From Ypsolopha sequella (Eukaryota > Arthropoda > Insecta > Lepidoptera > Ypsolophidae): 64,000 nt of DNA. Shown here one piece after another: positions 24,801 through 35,721 of this stretch. The first letter of the stretch is position 1. Each line of letters opens with the position of its first letter. The translations under genes were made by a program, and so were the position numbers. The notes beneath the pieces were generated by a model. The model was not told the origin of the DNA. It searched no databases and was given only the letters and a program-made list of their open reading frames with translations. The stretch covers positions 6,251,501 to 6,315,500 of the forward strand of contig OW203992.1 in assembly GCA_934047225.1 (NCBI GenBank). Direction: 5' to 3'.

Positions 24801-26885
24801 ATTGACAGTGGTCGGACATCCAAACAGACCAACGTCAGCGGGGAATGGAGGTTTTAGACGGGGCTTGCCCTGCTTGCCTTCAATGGACTCAATGAGGGCA
24901 GTCTCTTCACCACAGATGTAGGCACCGGCACCACGGTGAACGAAGACATCAAAGTCGTAGCCGGAGCCACAAGCATTCTTACCAAGGAAACCAGCTTGGT
25001 ACGCCTGGAAGAAGTTGTCAACATAAAAATTTTAACTTACAAGAATAAATTACTGAAATTATTTTTCTTTAAGCATAAGATACCATTTATTAATAAAATT
25101 ATTATTACAAAGGGATAGCCTCAAATCTAATCCTTTAGCTAGTCATCTACCTATTGTATAGCTGTTAAAAGCTGTTAGAAAATCTACAAAGCTTTAGTTT
25201 TAAAACTAAAGTAGGGATTAGTCCGATACTGATACTTCGGGTTCGCCGATATATCGGCATCGGCAATATCTTTATTGCTGATACAATACTTTTAAAATTT
25301 TGCGCTTCAAGCAAGTAATATAAATGCGCATGTCGTTTCATTGCAAACGAGGCATAAACTATGCTTGGGGAAACCCTGCGCTTTAGTCCGTGAGTTGTCT
25401 CTTCTGGTTTGGCCTCGCGTATCCCAGTGCAGTAGATGCTTTGGTTGGTTGTTGTCAAAAATATGACGATATTTAGATCTGCATACAGTCTAAATTCGGA
25501 AATAGATATGGGTTATTTATTACATTACAATTGTCAAATTTTGTTAGATTCTGTCCATTAGTATAGCATTCATCACGAGAATATGTTTGTATGGCGAGAA
25601 TCGCAAGGATGATCCCCTTAATAACTAATTATCTCATTGTAGGTCTTTAATTTTAAATAATAGATAAAAAATATATTTAACCTAATTTGTGTTTTTATTT
25701 TACCTTCATTTAAATTCACTAAGCGTATCGGTATCGGTATTGCCAATATTTCGTATCGACAAAAATGCATATTGATGCATCCTTAAACTAAACCTTACCT
25801 CAGCGATCGCAACCTGAAGGTTACTGGCTTCATTGTAAAACTCTCCTCTAATATAAATGTATGCAGCCTGAGCTCCCATAGCCTTGCCGGCGATTAGGCA
25901 ACCTTCCACCAGCTTGTGAGGGTCATGCCTCATGATCTCTCGGTCCTTGCAGGTTCCTGGCTCTCCCTCATCAGCATTTACAACCAGGTACTTCGGACGA
26001 CCATCATCAGGCTTGTTCATGAATGACCATTTCATGCCAGTTGGGAAACCAGCTCCACCTCGGCCTCTGAGACCGGATGTCTTCATCTCATCTGGAAGTT
26101 TGGTATTGTTTAAAATAATAGATTTCACAAAAAGGTTATTGTAGTTATAGCAGAAATATAAATATCATTTGACATTGTCAACTGCATGAAAAAACAAAAT
26201 ATTCCAAGATGGTTCATCTTCATTTTCTATTTATATTTTCAATTCTCTTCCTTTTTATACTGCACTGTTTCTATCGCAAGAATAGCAAACAGGTACTATT
26301 GAGAAAAATTCGGAGACCCACTTTTCGCCCGTATTGCAATGGTGGTAAAAGCGGAAAGTGGGTCTGTGGCAATTTCTTCGATGGTACACATACAATCACA
26401 ATAAATAAAATCATAATTCTTCCTCATAGAACCAGTTAATTTGCTCATACTCTTAACTTACTGACAATCCAATCTGTTCCCTGCAACATGATCTCCTTGG
26501 TCTTATACCAGTCTCCACGGGCCATAGCACCCTTCAGTCTCCAGTCGTGTCTGCCATAGAGGTTGGTAAATATACGGTCTTGATCCGCCAGAGGCCCATA
26601 CTTGGTCTTCGTTGGAGCCTGGGACGGTAGGTACCTCACCGACCCATTACTAACGCTTACTACGGGCCCAACAATGCCTAAAACAACATGAATGTGAAAA
26701 TTATGTAAGCCATTTGCGCATCAAATACAACGGAAAAATATAACATAAATTTACCGAGGGGAAAATTACGATACGGGGTTTGTAGTGGAGATTGTATGGA
26801 CGGGTTTCGTCAACGATTTAGGTGCATATAACTTACCCAAATGGGCTTTTGAGCCCTTAACAACTTTCGCCAGCACACCAGCCAT
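18777..26885 (-). CDS. Ndufv1: NADH:ubiquinone oxidoreductase 51-kDa flavoprotein subunit, 8 coding exons, complete
   Basis: This nuclear gene encodes the complex I subunit that oxidises NADH in the mitochondrial matrix arm, carrying FMN and the N3 iron-sulfur cluster. Coding exons in order are 26885-26837, 26677-26462, 26091-25799, 25004-24774, 24205-23973, 23118-22915, 22145-22078 and 18916-18777. All junctions have GT-AG introns and matching phases, totalling 1434 bp (477 aa plus TAA); the human precursor is 464 aa. The N-terminus ([16 protein letters not shown]) is basic and lacks acids, as expected for mitochondrial import. [10 protein letters not shown] near residue 98 is the FMN-binding glycine loop. 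[12 protein letters not shown] supplies cluster cysteines 390, 393 and 396, and TICALGD supplies the fourth at 436, with the expected spacing. Odd points are intron 7 (3.1 kb, several transposons) and a duplicated stop region. A short 5'-UTR intron (about 26893-26946) is possible but weak. Confidence 0.97.
19110..19372. mobile_element. hairpin MITE with GTGTAACAGAAAGGTG ends
   Basis: Long inverted arms run from the outer sequence gtgtaacagaaaggtgtaac through attcagtcaatggtatagaa and back again in complement, around about 100 bp of centre. It is flanked by TATA and abuts the next MITE with only TATA between them. It lies in Ndufv1 intron 7. Confidence 0.75.
19377..19638. mobile_element. CAAGGTGA-end MITE, copy 1 of 3
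   Basis: Termini are caaggtga and tcaccttg flanked by TA/TATA, with inner arms including tcgtccaaattcatactgg and its complement. Copies are at 31217-31478 and 52318-52510. The element is palindromic over most of its length and has no coding capacity. It lies in Ndufv1 intron 7. Confidence 0.85.
19735..19865 (+). mobile_element. probable LINE 3' end
   Basis: The block cccactaaggtttgctggaa followed by gagatctcttttcagagata and an AATAAAG-rich tail resembles the 3' untranslated end of a non-LTR retrotransposon that I recall as widespread in Lepidoptera. No coding part remains and no target duplication was found. Confidence 0.45.
20481..21577. mobile_element. 1.1-kb non-coding DNA element with TTAAGGTG ends (copy A)
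   Basis: The left end (ttaaggtgatatatcgtc) and the complement of the right end (ttaaggtggtatatcgtc) match at 17 of 18 positions. A second, shorter copy is at 60626-61014: both share a segment around gtgcgagag, the phrase gattcgaggaaaa or a close variant, and ttgaaacccatct or a close variant. No open frame of note is present. It fills much of Ndufv1 intron 7. Confidence 0.7.
21575..21965 (+). mobile_element. about 390-bp non-coding repeat, copy 1 (intron 7 of Ndufv1)
   Basis: The segment from ttttcaatgcaagtgctcg to gcccttgtagtatgaac is repeated in inverse orientation at about 23395-23790 with high similarity over its whole length. It includes a palindromic core (acacgagcgtagcgagtgtt in one orientation). 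The two copies bracket coding exons 6 and 7 of Ndufv1. No coding capacity is visible; the family class is unknown. Confidence 0.85.
22271..22423. mobile_element. CTACCGCG-end MITE, copy 1
   Basis: The inverted ends are ctaccgcgtaattctcatt and agacttacgcggtag, with a central block containing tttgcacgcgttgaatttcg. A copy in opposite orientation lies at 63760-63911 with the same ends and centre. It has no coding capacity and lies in Ndufv1 intron 6. Confidence 0.85.
22431..22579. mobile_element. hairpin element with GAGCCGTATTT ends
   Basis: The left arm gagccgtatttttgaatcgt is matched in complement by acgattcataaatacggctc at the right, and the inner arms (cgtgcgaaaatatatacc and complement) continue. 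It lies 7 bp beyond the CTACCGCG MITE, so two unrelated elements are stacked in Ndufv1 intron 6. Confidence 0.7.
23395..23790 (-). mobile_element. about 390-bp non-coding repeat, copy 2 (intron 5 of Ndufv1)
   Basis: This is the inverse-orientation partner of the repeat at 21575-21965, matching through the phrases gagccgttaaacagtgga, aaggctgcaggttagcc and aatcgactttctgttcggtt. The two copies are about 1.4 kb apart and enclose two Ndufv1 exons. Confidence 0.85.
24469..24715 (+). mobile_element. 5'-truncated RTE-type LINE tail with target-site duplication
   Basis: A frame gives [18 protein letters not shown] followed by [14 protein letters not shown], which fits the extreme C-terminus of RTE-like non-LTR retrotransposon polyproteins. 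After its stop comes a short 3' UTR ending in a (TAA)n tract. The 13-bp duplication aatactaatcttt flanks it at 24456-24468 and 24716-24728, so the insertion is bounded exactly. It lies in Ndufv1 intron 4 and is non-functional. Confidence 0.85.
26293..26388. repeat. short hairpin MITE (copy 2)
   Basis: The arms agacccacttttcgccc and complement surround a loop, matching the copy at 3830-3923 in inverted orientation (both contain cgtattgcaatggtg or its complement). It lies in Ndufv1 intron 2. Confidence 0.7.
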
Positions 26886-26980
26886 TTTTCTAAAATGACA
26901 ATATTTTTTTTACAACTAATGTTACCATACTCTTTGTTGTAATTACCTGAGTTGATGGGATTTAACGGATTATAAATTAG

Positions 26981-27308
26981 GTACAGTGCGCGCCAATCTT
27001 TTAGTCGCCTCTGAATGAGTTACGAGTGCAAGCTTGCGCAGGTACAGTCAAGGAAACAATAATATCAACGGTTGATTATTAAATGTTTACTATAAATGGG
27101 AAGGTGTTACTATTTAAGTGCAATCTTAACTATATAAATAAAACGCATTAATATATACACCATTTTCCTACATTGTTGCCTTAAAACGCTATAACGTCCG
27201 CGAGGCATAACAACAACAATAAACTTTAACAAACTAAATCAACAAAACAACAAATAAAAGCAACAAGAACAATAAACTATAACAAACAGATTCAACGATA
27301 AACTTAAT
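26981..27308. mobile_element. GTACAGTGCGCGCC-end DNA element, truncated copy
   Basis: It begins gtacagtgcgcgccaatctt and matches, in inverted orientation, the copy at 35722-36556 over several blocks (for example caaggaaacaataatatcaa and tcgcctctgaatgagttacg). Relative to that copy it lacks the internal coding fragment and one end. It starts about 95 bp upstream of the Ndufv1 start codon, so it may lie in or next to the promoter. Confidence 0.7.
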
Positions 27309-27679
27309 GCTGTATGATACCTCACTTCGCTTCGCATGAATTTTGAAATAAGTATATGGTAAAGTTGAGGACTAATGCTATGTCAACACTATGCTGAAAA
27401 CTTGATTCCATTAAATTTTCTTGATAGAAAAAAATTACAAAGTTACCTCCAAACCGTAAAATAAACCGCTAGCATTAAATTAATACTTGAAATTAGATCT
27501 GAAACTTTGCATAATACAACTGATGTTAGAATAAAGCAGCTGCAGACTATAAAACAAAAATGAATAAACCATTATTTTCACCGTAAAAAGAAAATACCTA
27601 AATGCTCGCGCGCTGTAGTCAGCCTAACCTGGATGGACCACCCTGCCACCCGATGACCCGACCCCCGATCGTGGGAATC

Positions 27680-27853
27680 ATCCGTAGTAGGTACCCCTAT
27701 AATAAATGGAAAGTGTGTTTGTTGGTTTGTCCTTCTTTCACTCAGCAACGGATCAACGGATTTATGGGTCGGAGAGTGACATCATAGGCTACTTTTAAGC
27801 CCAGGAAAATACAAATCGAAATCAGCGCGGGCGAAGCCGTGGGCAAAAGCTAG
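27680..27853 (+). mobile_element. Helitron-like 3' fragment
   Basis: The stretch ends gcgggcgaagccgtgggcaa followed by AAGCTAGT, fitting the CTAG terminus and preceding short hairpin of non-autonomous Helitrons, and carries the phrases tttgttggtttgtccttc and gtgacatcataggctac that I associate with lepidopteran Helitron families. No 5' end or Rep/helicase coding is visible. Confidence 0.55.
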
Positions 27854-28739
27854 TCTTAATAAATAAAATGCAGACGCAAATGCCGTCAACAAAAGTACGT
27901 TCTGAAAATTTCTTTATAATTATAAGTTACAATAATTGCATGTAACATTGAACATTTGAATTCAGTTCACATTATATTTCTATAAAAACACTTAGTTACA
28001 ATAATTATTTCCAGATATGTTTCGACTTCTTGTTGGCATCAGTGGAACTTAACAACATATTTCTATCATTTTAATGTAACATTGAACGAATGTAAATTAC
28101 GTAGTTTTTGCGGCTTTGTAGGGGAAAGTTGGCGTATGAATTTCACCTTTTAGTCCACATCTCTGCTATCTACGACGCTTTACAAATATTTATATTTTAT
28201 ATTTGCCGCGTACCTAAGTACTTAAATTATTATTAGGTACCTAGAATTTTTATTATCTGAAGTGAAGACTTCTTATGGCGCGTTATTTTTGGTAGGGGAA
28301 AATGTTATGAGTTCGCGTCACCGACATGCTATGACGTGTTGCGCTTGGCCAGCAGTGAAAAGTTTTTTGGCTTATTACTTTTCGGTGAGCTAAAATATAA
28401 AACAACTATTTTTAGCAGGTATATAATAAAATAAAATGGCTACATAAAATTTTGGCACCAATAAATAAATGTAGATAAGCCTCAAAAATTCGCTACCATA
28501 ATATTCAAAAATTGTAGCGACCTCAAAGTAACAAAAAAAAATTGAAAGCAAATTTAAATTATAGGTTAGCTACTAAAAATAATGACTTTGCTTCTAATAT
28601 TTTAAACCGGGTGACTTTAAATGTTTTTTATTGACTATTTGTTTCCATCTAAGAAAACCATTTTGGGTATATAGCATTAATTATGAAAGCGAGAAACTAT
28701 AATAAGTATTGGATACATTTTTTTTTAATTGACAGTGTT

Positions 28740-29270
28740 TGCTAATGAAAACGGCTGACAACGCGCACGAAGAACGTGAGCGAAGCGCACCCCTCTTAGT
28801 TAAAATAAGTCAAATCTGTTCCAAAACCGAATCAGTGCACCCCGACTACACGCAGTCTTGTAGTTACTACAACTAGAGTGTATATAAAAAGTTGGAGCCG
28901 CAGAGGGAGCGCAGCTCTTGCCTGCTGTAACAAAGCACAGGCACCGTGCGAGCTGTAGCGGCTGAGGCTAAAAGTGACCGAAGGCGACCAGTAAGCCGAA
29001 GCTGCGGAAAGTGAGCAAAAATATATATTATGTATTTTTTATACGCAAGGGTGAAGAGTCTGCACTTCCCGAAGTGCTGAAGCAGTTGCAACACAGAACT
29101 TTCAATGTTCTGAGAGTTGCAGAAGTCACTAGGTCATTAATTCAGCCTAAAGGAAACATATTTTCCCATGCACGAAAGAAATTCGAGAAGAAATGTTTTA
29201 ATGAAATTAATAAAGTCTACCCAAACACAAAGAGTACAAGTATTTTTTTATGGATCCTTTTTTAGAGATC
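28740..29270 (+). other. promoter-like segment followed by a short open frame
   Basis: A TATA-like box (tatataaaaag near 28880) is followed about 30 bp on by a GC-rich leader and then an 84-codon frame at 29011-29265 beginning MSKNIYYVFFIRKGEES. I do not recognise the peptide. The upstream phrase gaacgtgagcgaagcgcacc is palindromic in style and looks transposon-derived. This may be the start of an unidentified transposon or an orphan transcription unit; evidence is weak. Confidence 0.25.
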
Positions 29271-31216
29271 CGTAGTATGTACCTAAAAGGTACAAAAGGT
29301 ACCTTTATGGTGAGACTCAGTTCATAGAGTATATACTCCGTTGTCCGTCCGTATGTTACAACCTCATTACTTCAGCACCGTTAAAGATAGAGACTTGAAA
29401 TTTGGCAAAAAAATAGCATTAATTGGCTCACACACACACTGTGTGAAAAAAAATATAAAATCGTATCAAATTGTAGCAAAAAGTTGATTGTAAAAATCAA
29501 CCGTAACTATCTTTACTCGCACTGATTTCGGGAAATCTTTAAAAAACCACAAAAAAATATTTCCCCCCCCCCCCTTATATAAAATTCGAAAACAGTTTTA
29601 TTTTTAAAAATCATGGTAACACAAGTATAAGTACGTAAACTTACGTAAAGATTACAGGAAAAATATAGCGGTTGAGAAATTCACGAAAATAAAATGACAA
29701 AATAAAATTTTTTGATCCAAAAACTATCGAATTACGATAACGAAACTATCGATTACTTATTATTTGATAAGGATTCACCTAACTTCTCCCATTTTTGAGT
29801 AAAGTGAAAAAAACTGAAAACGGGGACTTATTTGGGGGGAGGTTGGGGTTTCGCCAACAACCTACAGTTGCCACAAAATAAGAGGCCCGTTTTGACAGAT
29901 AAGAACGACCATAGAATATAACTTTACATGTAATAAATGAAACGGTTAACAAATAATTATTAACTTATTGGGTTTAAAGAAAATAAATAAACGTTTTTTA
30001 ATTATCACGGAACATATTTCAAGTACTATTTTCACGCATATTCCAAAATAAAATGCAATTTTGAATTACTACACAATGTCTCAAAAACAGTTACATTCTC
30101 AGTCAATTTTTTCTTAATAATAGTGTTGTAACCAGATAATCGCCTAATTTCACGGACTCAATTCGATTCCACGTGAAAATAATTAACTTGTTTTAATATA
30201 TTGATAAAATAATTGTAATGATCTGTAATTAGCTTTTGTGAGACCAGTACACAAAAAGCAAAGTTTAAATTTCCTTTTTTTTTTGCAAATATAAACTTTT
30301 TAAATTTGAACATTTGCATGTATTTGTAACGGTGTCGCGTATTCCGAAAAATATAATATAATAATTGTGCTAAATAATGTTACATACCACTTAGCTTTTA
30401 AACTTATAGTTTACAAAAACAAAAAATATATAATATAATAAACATGCATTTATTGCTTAAAGTCCCATTTTTTTTTATTAATGAATTGGTTTACAGGCAG
30501 TTTTCCATAAATCATCCTATCAATAGACAGATTGGCTGGTAAGAAATACGGCAGTATTTTTTTTTTATAAGGCATGGAGCAATTTTTTCATCTTGAAGCC
30601 TACATATTTTTCTTACTGGCCAGTATTTTATATCTATCAACACTCAGACCTCTATCTAATTTGAGGTCAGTGAAGTACACCATTACAAAATATTACTGGC
30701 ACGTAAGAATTTCCATTTCAGATTCTTTTCGTAGAGAAAAAAAATTAAAAGCTGGTTTTAGCACCCGAAGTATCTTTCTATCACCATATGAAGAAAAATG
30801 GTTTGTTTTGTTTTTTATTTTATCATATAGTCTATAAAATAAGATAAAAGTCATCGAAAGAATTACTTAGATACGATAAGTAGTTTTCAAGATATTAATT
30901 TTTAAAAATAGGCTAGAAACGCTCGACCGCGCTCGCATGTGTGACGTCACAAAACATGAATCGCCTCGCGCCGCGCCGCCGCCGGCCCGTCGGCCGCCGA
31001 CTCGCTCAGTCAGCTGTTGCCCTGTTGCCTTAAAACCTTATAACAGTACCAAAACATTTATTTTTATTTACACCATAAACATTAACAACACACATTAGTT
31101 GCATTTTATGACTCAAAAACTATTCTACTAATTTATCATAAACATTGTTTTTCCAAAATTATTTGCATTTTTCAAAAAGATTTTACAGAAGTATTTATCG
31201 TACTGCACTTCATATA

Positions 31217-31478
31217 CAAGGTGACTTTTTGATCATCGTCCAAATTCATACTGGAGCCTTGGTAAGTGATCAGCATCATGAATCGATAACAATTTCTGTG
31301 AAATTTGTATAATGAAATTTCGACTTCCCATAGTAATTCACTCCCAGTTCTGAGTGAATCACTATGGGAAGTCGAAATTAAATTTTATGAAATATACAAA
31401 AATTGTTATTGGTTCATGATGCTGATCACTTACCAAGGCTTGAGCATGAATTTGGACGATGTTCACAAATTCACCTTG
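31217..31478. mobile_element. CAAGGTGA-end MITE, copy 2 of 3
   Basis: Same termini and inner arms as the copies at 19377 and 52318. It has inserted into the 3' part of the YqaJ pseudogene, just after the codons for ESSKKVD, and is flanked by TATA. It therefore postdates the host transposon. Confidence 0.85.
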
Positions 31479-31482
31479 TATA

Positions 31483-33095
31483 TCAACTTTTTTTGAGGAC
31501 TCAAAGTCTACGTGAGCAACACAAAACAGACTTTTTTGTCTTGCTGACATGTGCATTTGTGCCTGTAGTTGAGCATAATATTTTTTTCCTAGTTGACCGT
31601 TCTCATAGTACGTTCTCATTGTGTTCTCCTTGTAAGGACACTTTATTTCAATAACATAGTCATTTGTAAGACCGTAGGGTGACGCACCAAGCATTGGCCA
31701 GTCTTTATTCAAATAAAGACCAGACTGTTCAATTTTTATTTTTTTTATTTCAGTAACTACTTTACTAACATCACTCTCTAGTATTTTCCCTCGCTAGATA
31801 GCTGCAGTTTCTTTAAATTTTAAGGCCCCAAATACAGTTTCTGCTAGGGAGCCGACCTTTGTTTTGCACTAAATTTTAAGGCCCCAAATACAGTTTCTGC
31901 TAGGGAGCCGACCTTTGTTTTGCACTGTGATGCTTCGAGCATTTTTGATGCCGTAATGCGCCCGTAACGCATTTCGAACCACATATTAGACTCAGCTTGA
32001 GCCTTAGTGGCATCTTTTACAAGAAGACATCTTGAATGAGTCATTTCGTTTTAGCAAAATTTTATAAAATTTTCAACGCCCCGTACAGCAGAACTTAGTT
32101 TGAATGCGCATATTAGGTAATGCATAGAAATTTTCTGTACTTCCGGCTTTTCAGTGACATATAGAGCGAGTGAGCACTGTACATTTAGTTCAAAAAGCTT
32201 TGGAACTAGTTTTTCAAAAAACCCATTATTGTCGTCTCCAACATTTGGAAGCTGTGATCCAAAGTCTTTGGCTTTTATAAATTTTTCCGTAGTACCAACA
32301 CCCGCAGGCTTCGATTTCTTGCAATAGCATTTGACATCTGTCGGTGACGGCTCCTCAGTGCGACGATGAAGCCACATTAATAAAGCTATAGTGTGTTTGC
32401 ATCCACTTTTACTGGCGGCACAATCATCACAAGTAACGCACAAAACCTCGTCCTCTTTTTCATTGCACTCCAGAGAACAGTGGTAAGGTTTTGTGCGTAC
32501 TCGATGCTCCGGTGTGATTCTACACTTTACGATGCAAATGTCTCCTTGTCTTTTTACTTGTACATAGCCGATTGCGTCATCTCCATAACATCTCCATGCA
32601 TAATCGCTCACTGATCTAAAAAATAAATAAATAGTTTTCTTAAATACTTGATTAAAAATTTTATACTATTCTATGAAATTTTTAGAACCCCTGACAAAGT
32701 TCTAATTGTTTTATATACTAAGATCAAAATAAAATTTACAAGAACAAAAATATAGGTGTCAAATCTTGTGTTAATACATATCGTTACTAGGTTATATTTT
32801 GTTAGAGAAAAGAGTTTGGTAGGTACCATAGTACAGTGCTTAACTATGTTTCGAACATACCTACAAACTTACTTACGTATCTATATGCTCTAACAGTATT
32901 ATTGTGACGCGTGAAATGGGAAAAAATTAATAAATATCATGTGATATACATATTGGATTCTTACTTACTTTTTCATTTTTACTCCTCGCATTTCAGCGGC
33001 AACGAAATCAGCATTTTTCGAAAAATATTGAGCCACCATCAAACCGCCCACTCTAGGCAAGTTATTTGATTGTCCTTTTCGACATCCTTCTTCCA
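31483..33095 (-). pseudogene. decayed SWIM-like/YqaJ-domain nuclease gene of a transposon
   Basis: A first recognisable exon (33095-32969) ends at gtaagt and joins in phase to a second at 32615. The second reads SVSDYAWRCYGDDAIGYVQV, then a cysteine-histidine cluster (CVTCDDC, later GCKHTIALLMWLHRR) like the SWIM zinc fingers of this family. The frame hits TAA at 32051-32053 and continues after it with MWFEMRYGRITASKMLEASQ, typical of the start of a YqaJ/lambda-exonuclease-like domain. Tandem copies of 56 bp (31815-31870 and 31871-31926) then shift the frame, another stop follows near 31794, and VIEIKCPYK plus KKYYAQLQAQMHMSARQK complete the YqaJ core. YqaJ nucleases are metal-dependent DNA exonucleases. 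At least two stops, a frameshift and a MITE show it is dead. Confidence 0.8.
31815..31926. repeat. 56-bp perfect tandem duplication in the YqaJ pseudogene
   Basis: Two adjacent identical units (31815-31870 and 31871-31926) each begin aaattttaaggccccaaata and end acctttgttttgcact. Fifty-six is not a multiple of three, so the duplication breaks the reading frame. The lack of differences suggests a young event. Confidence 0.9.
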
Positions 33096-33879
33096 CTAAA
33101 GAATAATAATCGGTCGGGATACGAACTCCTTACTCGCGGTTACATAAATAATAGGTATCAGTACTTGTGTTCGTGGCGAACCGGCGAGCGCGCGAGGCAC
33201 CACGCGGTGCAAGTGGGCGGGACCTGTACAACTACGTCACACGCGAACCGCGCGCTTTCACGGACATTTGAATTTTTGTTCAACTTCCAATGTCTATAAC
33301 TTTGAAACTATTTCGAATTTTTGAATGAAACAAAAACAGTTGTATTTCGTAACACTTAGGCGCCATTCTTACGAAGTTTCAAGTGATTCTGCGAACCTAC
33401 TGATATTGTTTATTGGAAGTCGTTGTGCTCCCGTTTGTTTTTAGTGTTTTTTCTTGTGACTTTTACTTTACTTTTGAACTGTTTATATTTTCTTTCACGT
33501 TGACTTTGGCAATTATGTTTATTCTGGAAATTATAACCAATAAACTTGAAAATATTTCCAACGATAACAAACTCATAATATTTTGAATCGATTTCTCGTG
33601 AGAATCGGTTGACATAGTTAGCGATTTACATGGTTCACATCCATAGATACGTTGCGATGACATGTGTCAAAACGGACCTATTAGATTGTGACTACTTTAG
33701 TAGGGGTAGAAGCCGTAGAAGTTGGGAACACTTCTGTGGTTCTATGAAACGGTTATGCCCAAAAATTTAATATAGGTTTTTATATTGACCTCGGCCATAA
33801 AGCTTCAAATAAAATTCCCGCGGTATTAGAATAGGTTAAAACGTTGTTCACGTTAAAAACGGGTGACAAGTTTGATTTA

Positions 33880-34030
33880 TTTATAACACTTTTTGCACAT
33901 TGACACAAATAACTTAAGAGACAAAAGAAACGATTAAACATGGTGTACAAGGGCGGTACTTATTGCTAATAGCAATATCTTACAGGCAATCCTTGGTAGC
34001 TAACAGAAAGATGAACAAAATGACATGTGG
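33880..34030 (-). mobile_element. LINE 3'-end-like repeat (copy 1)
   Basis: The stretch from tttataacactttttgcac through aaacatggtgtacaa to agcaatatcttacaggcaa recurs, in the same orientation, at about 47040-47200. The minus-strand sense, ending with AATAAA-like runs, resembles a non-LTR retrotransposon 3' UTR. No coding remains. Confidence 0.5.
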
Positions 34031-34099
34031 AGGTGTAAATACTAATCAGAAAATAATAGGGAGATCAAGATTAAAATATAAACCTAAATATTTAAGACG

Positions 34100-35720
34100 T
34101 AAACTTACATATAAAAATACATGAACATACTTAAACATATTTTAACAGTTTGCTCATAAGTTTCGAATGCGGATAGGTTTTCCATTTTATTTAGAGAAAT
34201 AGTATAAAGTTACATAGTTTGACTGTGATATTTGCAGGAACATTCAGAATAAAGATTAGAAAGGTAAAGAAAGGTAATCCAAGTCCAAAATCGTCGTCGT
34301 GATCAGTAGTGTTAGATAAACATGGATAGTTTGAGATTCCGATAGTATCGATAGTTTACTAAAATGCAATCGACATACCGATTTTTAATATTGATAATAT
34401 ATTATATTGATTGTTAATCGATATATCGATTGTTAATCGATAGTTTTTTAGATATTTTCTGAAATTAAACATGTGGCTTTTTTCGTAGTTAACCATATTT
34501 TTGTAACAACTAATTTGTAATAACTAATGACAAAAAAAGTAAATATATAATAATAACTGCAAAATGTCACTTGTAATTAAAAAAAGCACTTTGCAAAGTC
34601 GGTTATTTATTCCGTGGACAAAGTACTTATTGTCAATGACAATGTGGGACTTTTTTTGCGAGAACTTTATTTAGGCGCAAAATATATAATTATGCTACCA
34701 CTGACTATTGAGATCGCGTTCCAAAATCAATATTTTTAGGTATATTAGGTATAATTTTAGTCTTTGACCGGTAGCTCTTAATCGCACGTACTCGGAATAC
34801 TCGAAATTTTCTGACGCAATATTTTGCGAATGTAATGTTGGATTTGTGAAAAATATTCAACATGTCGTGGTAATAGTAATACTTACGAATGATTATGTTG
34901 GATTTTGGAAGCTTTCCTTGAATAATTTGCGCAATATCTCATTACACACCCCGGCATTTTGTCATGTTTTTTGACAACACGACGACTCAGTACATGGCAC
35001 GCTTCCGTTGACGCCGACGACGCGACACTGAATTCAGATTGGTTCATTTACCAGGTTTTAACTAGGCACTTACGGAGCGCTTCTAACTCATCTAAAACTC
35101 TTTTTTTTTATATAATATCTTTGACCAAATTAAAACTTGATAGAAATACGCTTTTTGACATAAGGGTTTAGCCGTTTAGTTTAAATATAATTATGATAAT
35201 TAAGTTAGCAAGTGTTCTCAAGGTTTACTCAAAATTTCAAATAAACTATGATTTGTCATTTTAATTCATAGGCAAAATCTGTTGCAAATTGCAAGCTGCA
35301 TTCGAAATTGTTTTATTACAATTTTTAATGCTGATTTTATAAACTGATATTCGTTAATCCTAAGCAAAATACGAAACTTGCAACACCAATTACTTTTTGG
35401 TTTATAACTAGGGGGATTCCCGTAAACAGCACAAAAAACCTATAGATCATGCCACGTAATTCGTACCTAGTTGAAAGTTCTTATCCATATGCAATAAGTA
35501 CGAAATTTCTATAATTAATCAGTAAAATGATGTCGGTGGCTCAGTTACCACAAATATCACTGGTTAGAACAATATTGATTGTCTGTATTGCATTGGAATG
35601 ATGACGAAATTGCGTCTTCACCATCAGATGTCGTCTAAACTTACTGCATAATATATCTTTCTAGTTATTTTATTGTACCGGGAAGTCCTTGAATTAGAGA
35701 TGTACCTATTCGTGTATAAA
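34100..35720. other. gene-free spacer
   Basis: AT-rich, no recognisable gene. Near 34.36-34.45 kb a short sequence with attgttaatcgata repeats itself. Nothing else stands out. Confidence 0.4.
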
Positions 35721-35721
35721 A

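Larger units (their letters stand above)
29867..33713 (-). mobile_element. 3.85-kb DNA transposon carrying a YqaJ nuclease pseudogene (copy Y1)
   Basis: The right end, read on the minus strand, starts ctaaagtagtcacaatctaa and the left end, read on the plus strand, ctacagttgccacaaaataa; both run on into a block like ggcccgttttgaca, forming an imperfect TIR of about 36 bp. A second copy (37138-39056, opposite orientation) matches both end regions: about 295 bp at one end and about 920 bp at the other. This independently bounds the element. The interior carries the YqaJ/SWIM-like pseudogene. No DDE transposase is seen. ISL2EU-type transposons are reported to encode a YqaJ nuclease, so membership there is a reasonable hypothesis, not shown. 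Confidence 0.75.

Noticed and set aside
33463..33663. 66-codon minus-strand frame beginning MSSQRIYGCEPC
   Set aside because: It lies in the end region of transposon Y1; the matching stretch in Y2 (37138-37432) differs in ways that do not preserve the frame well, so coding is doubtful.
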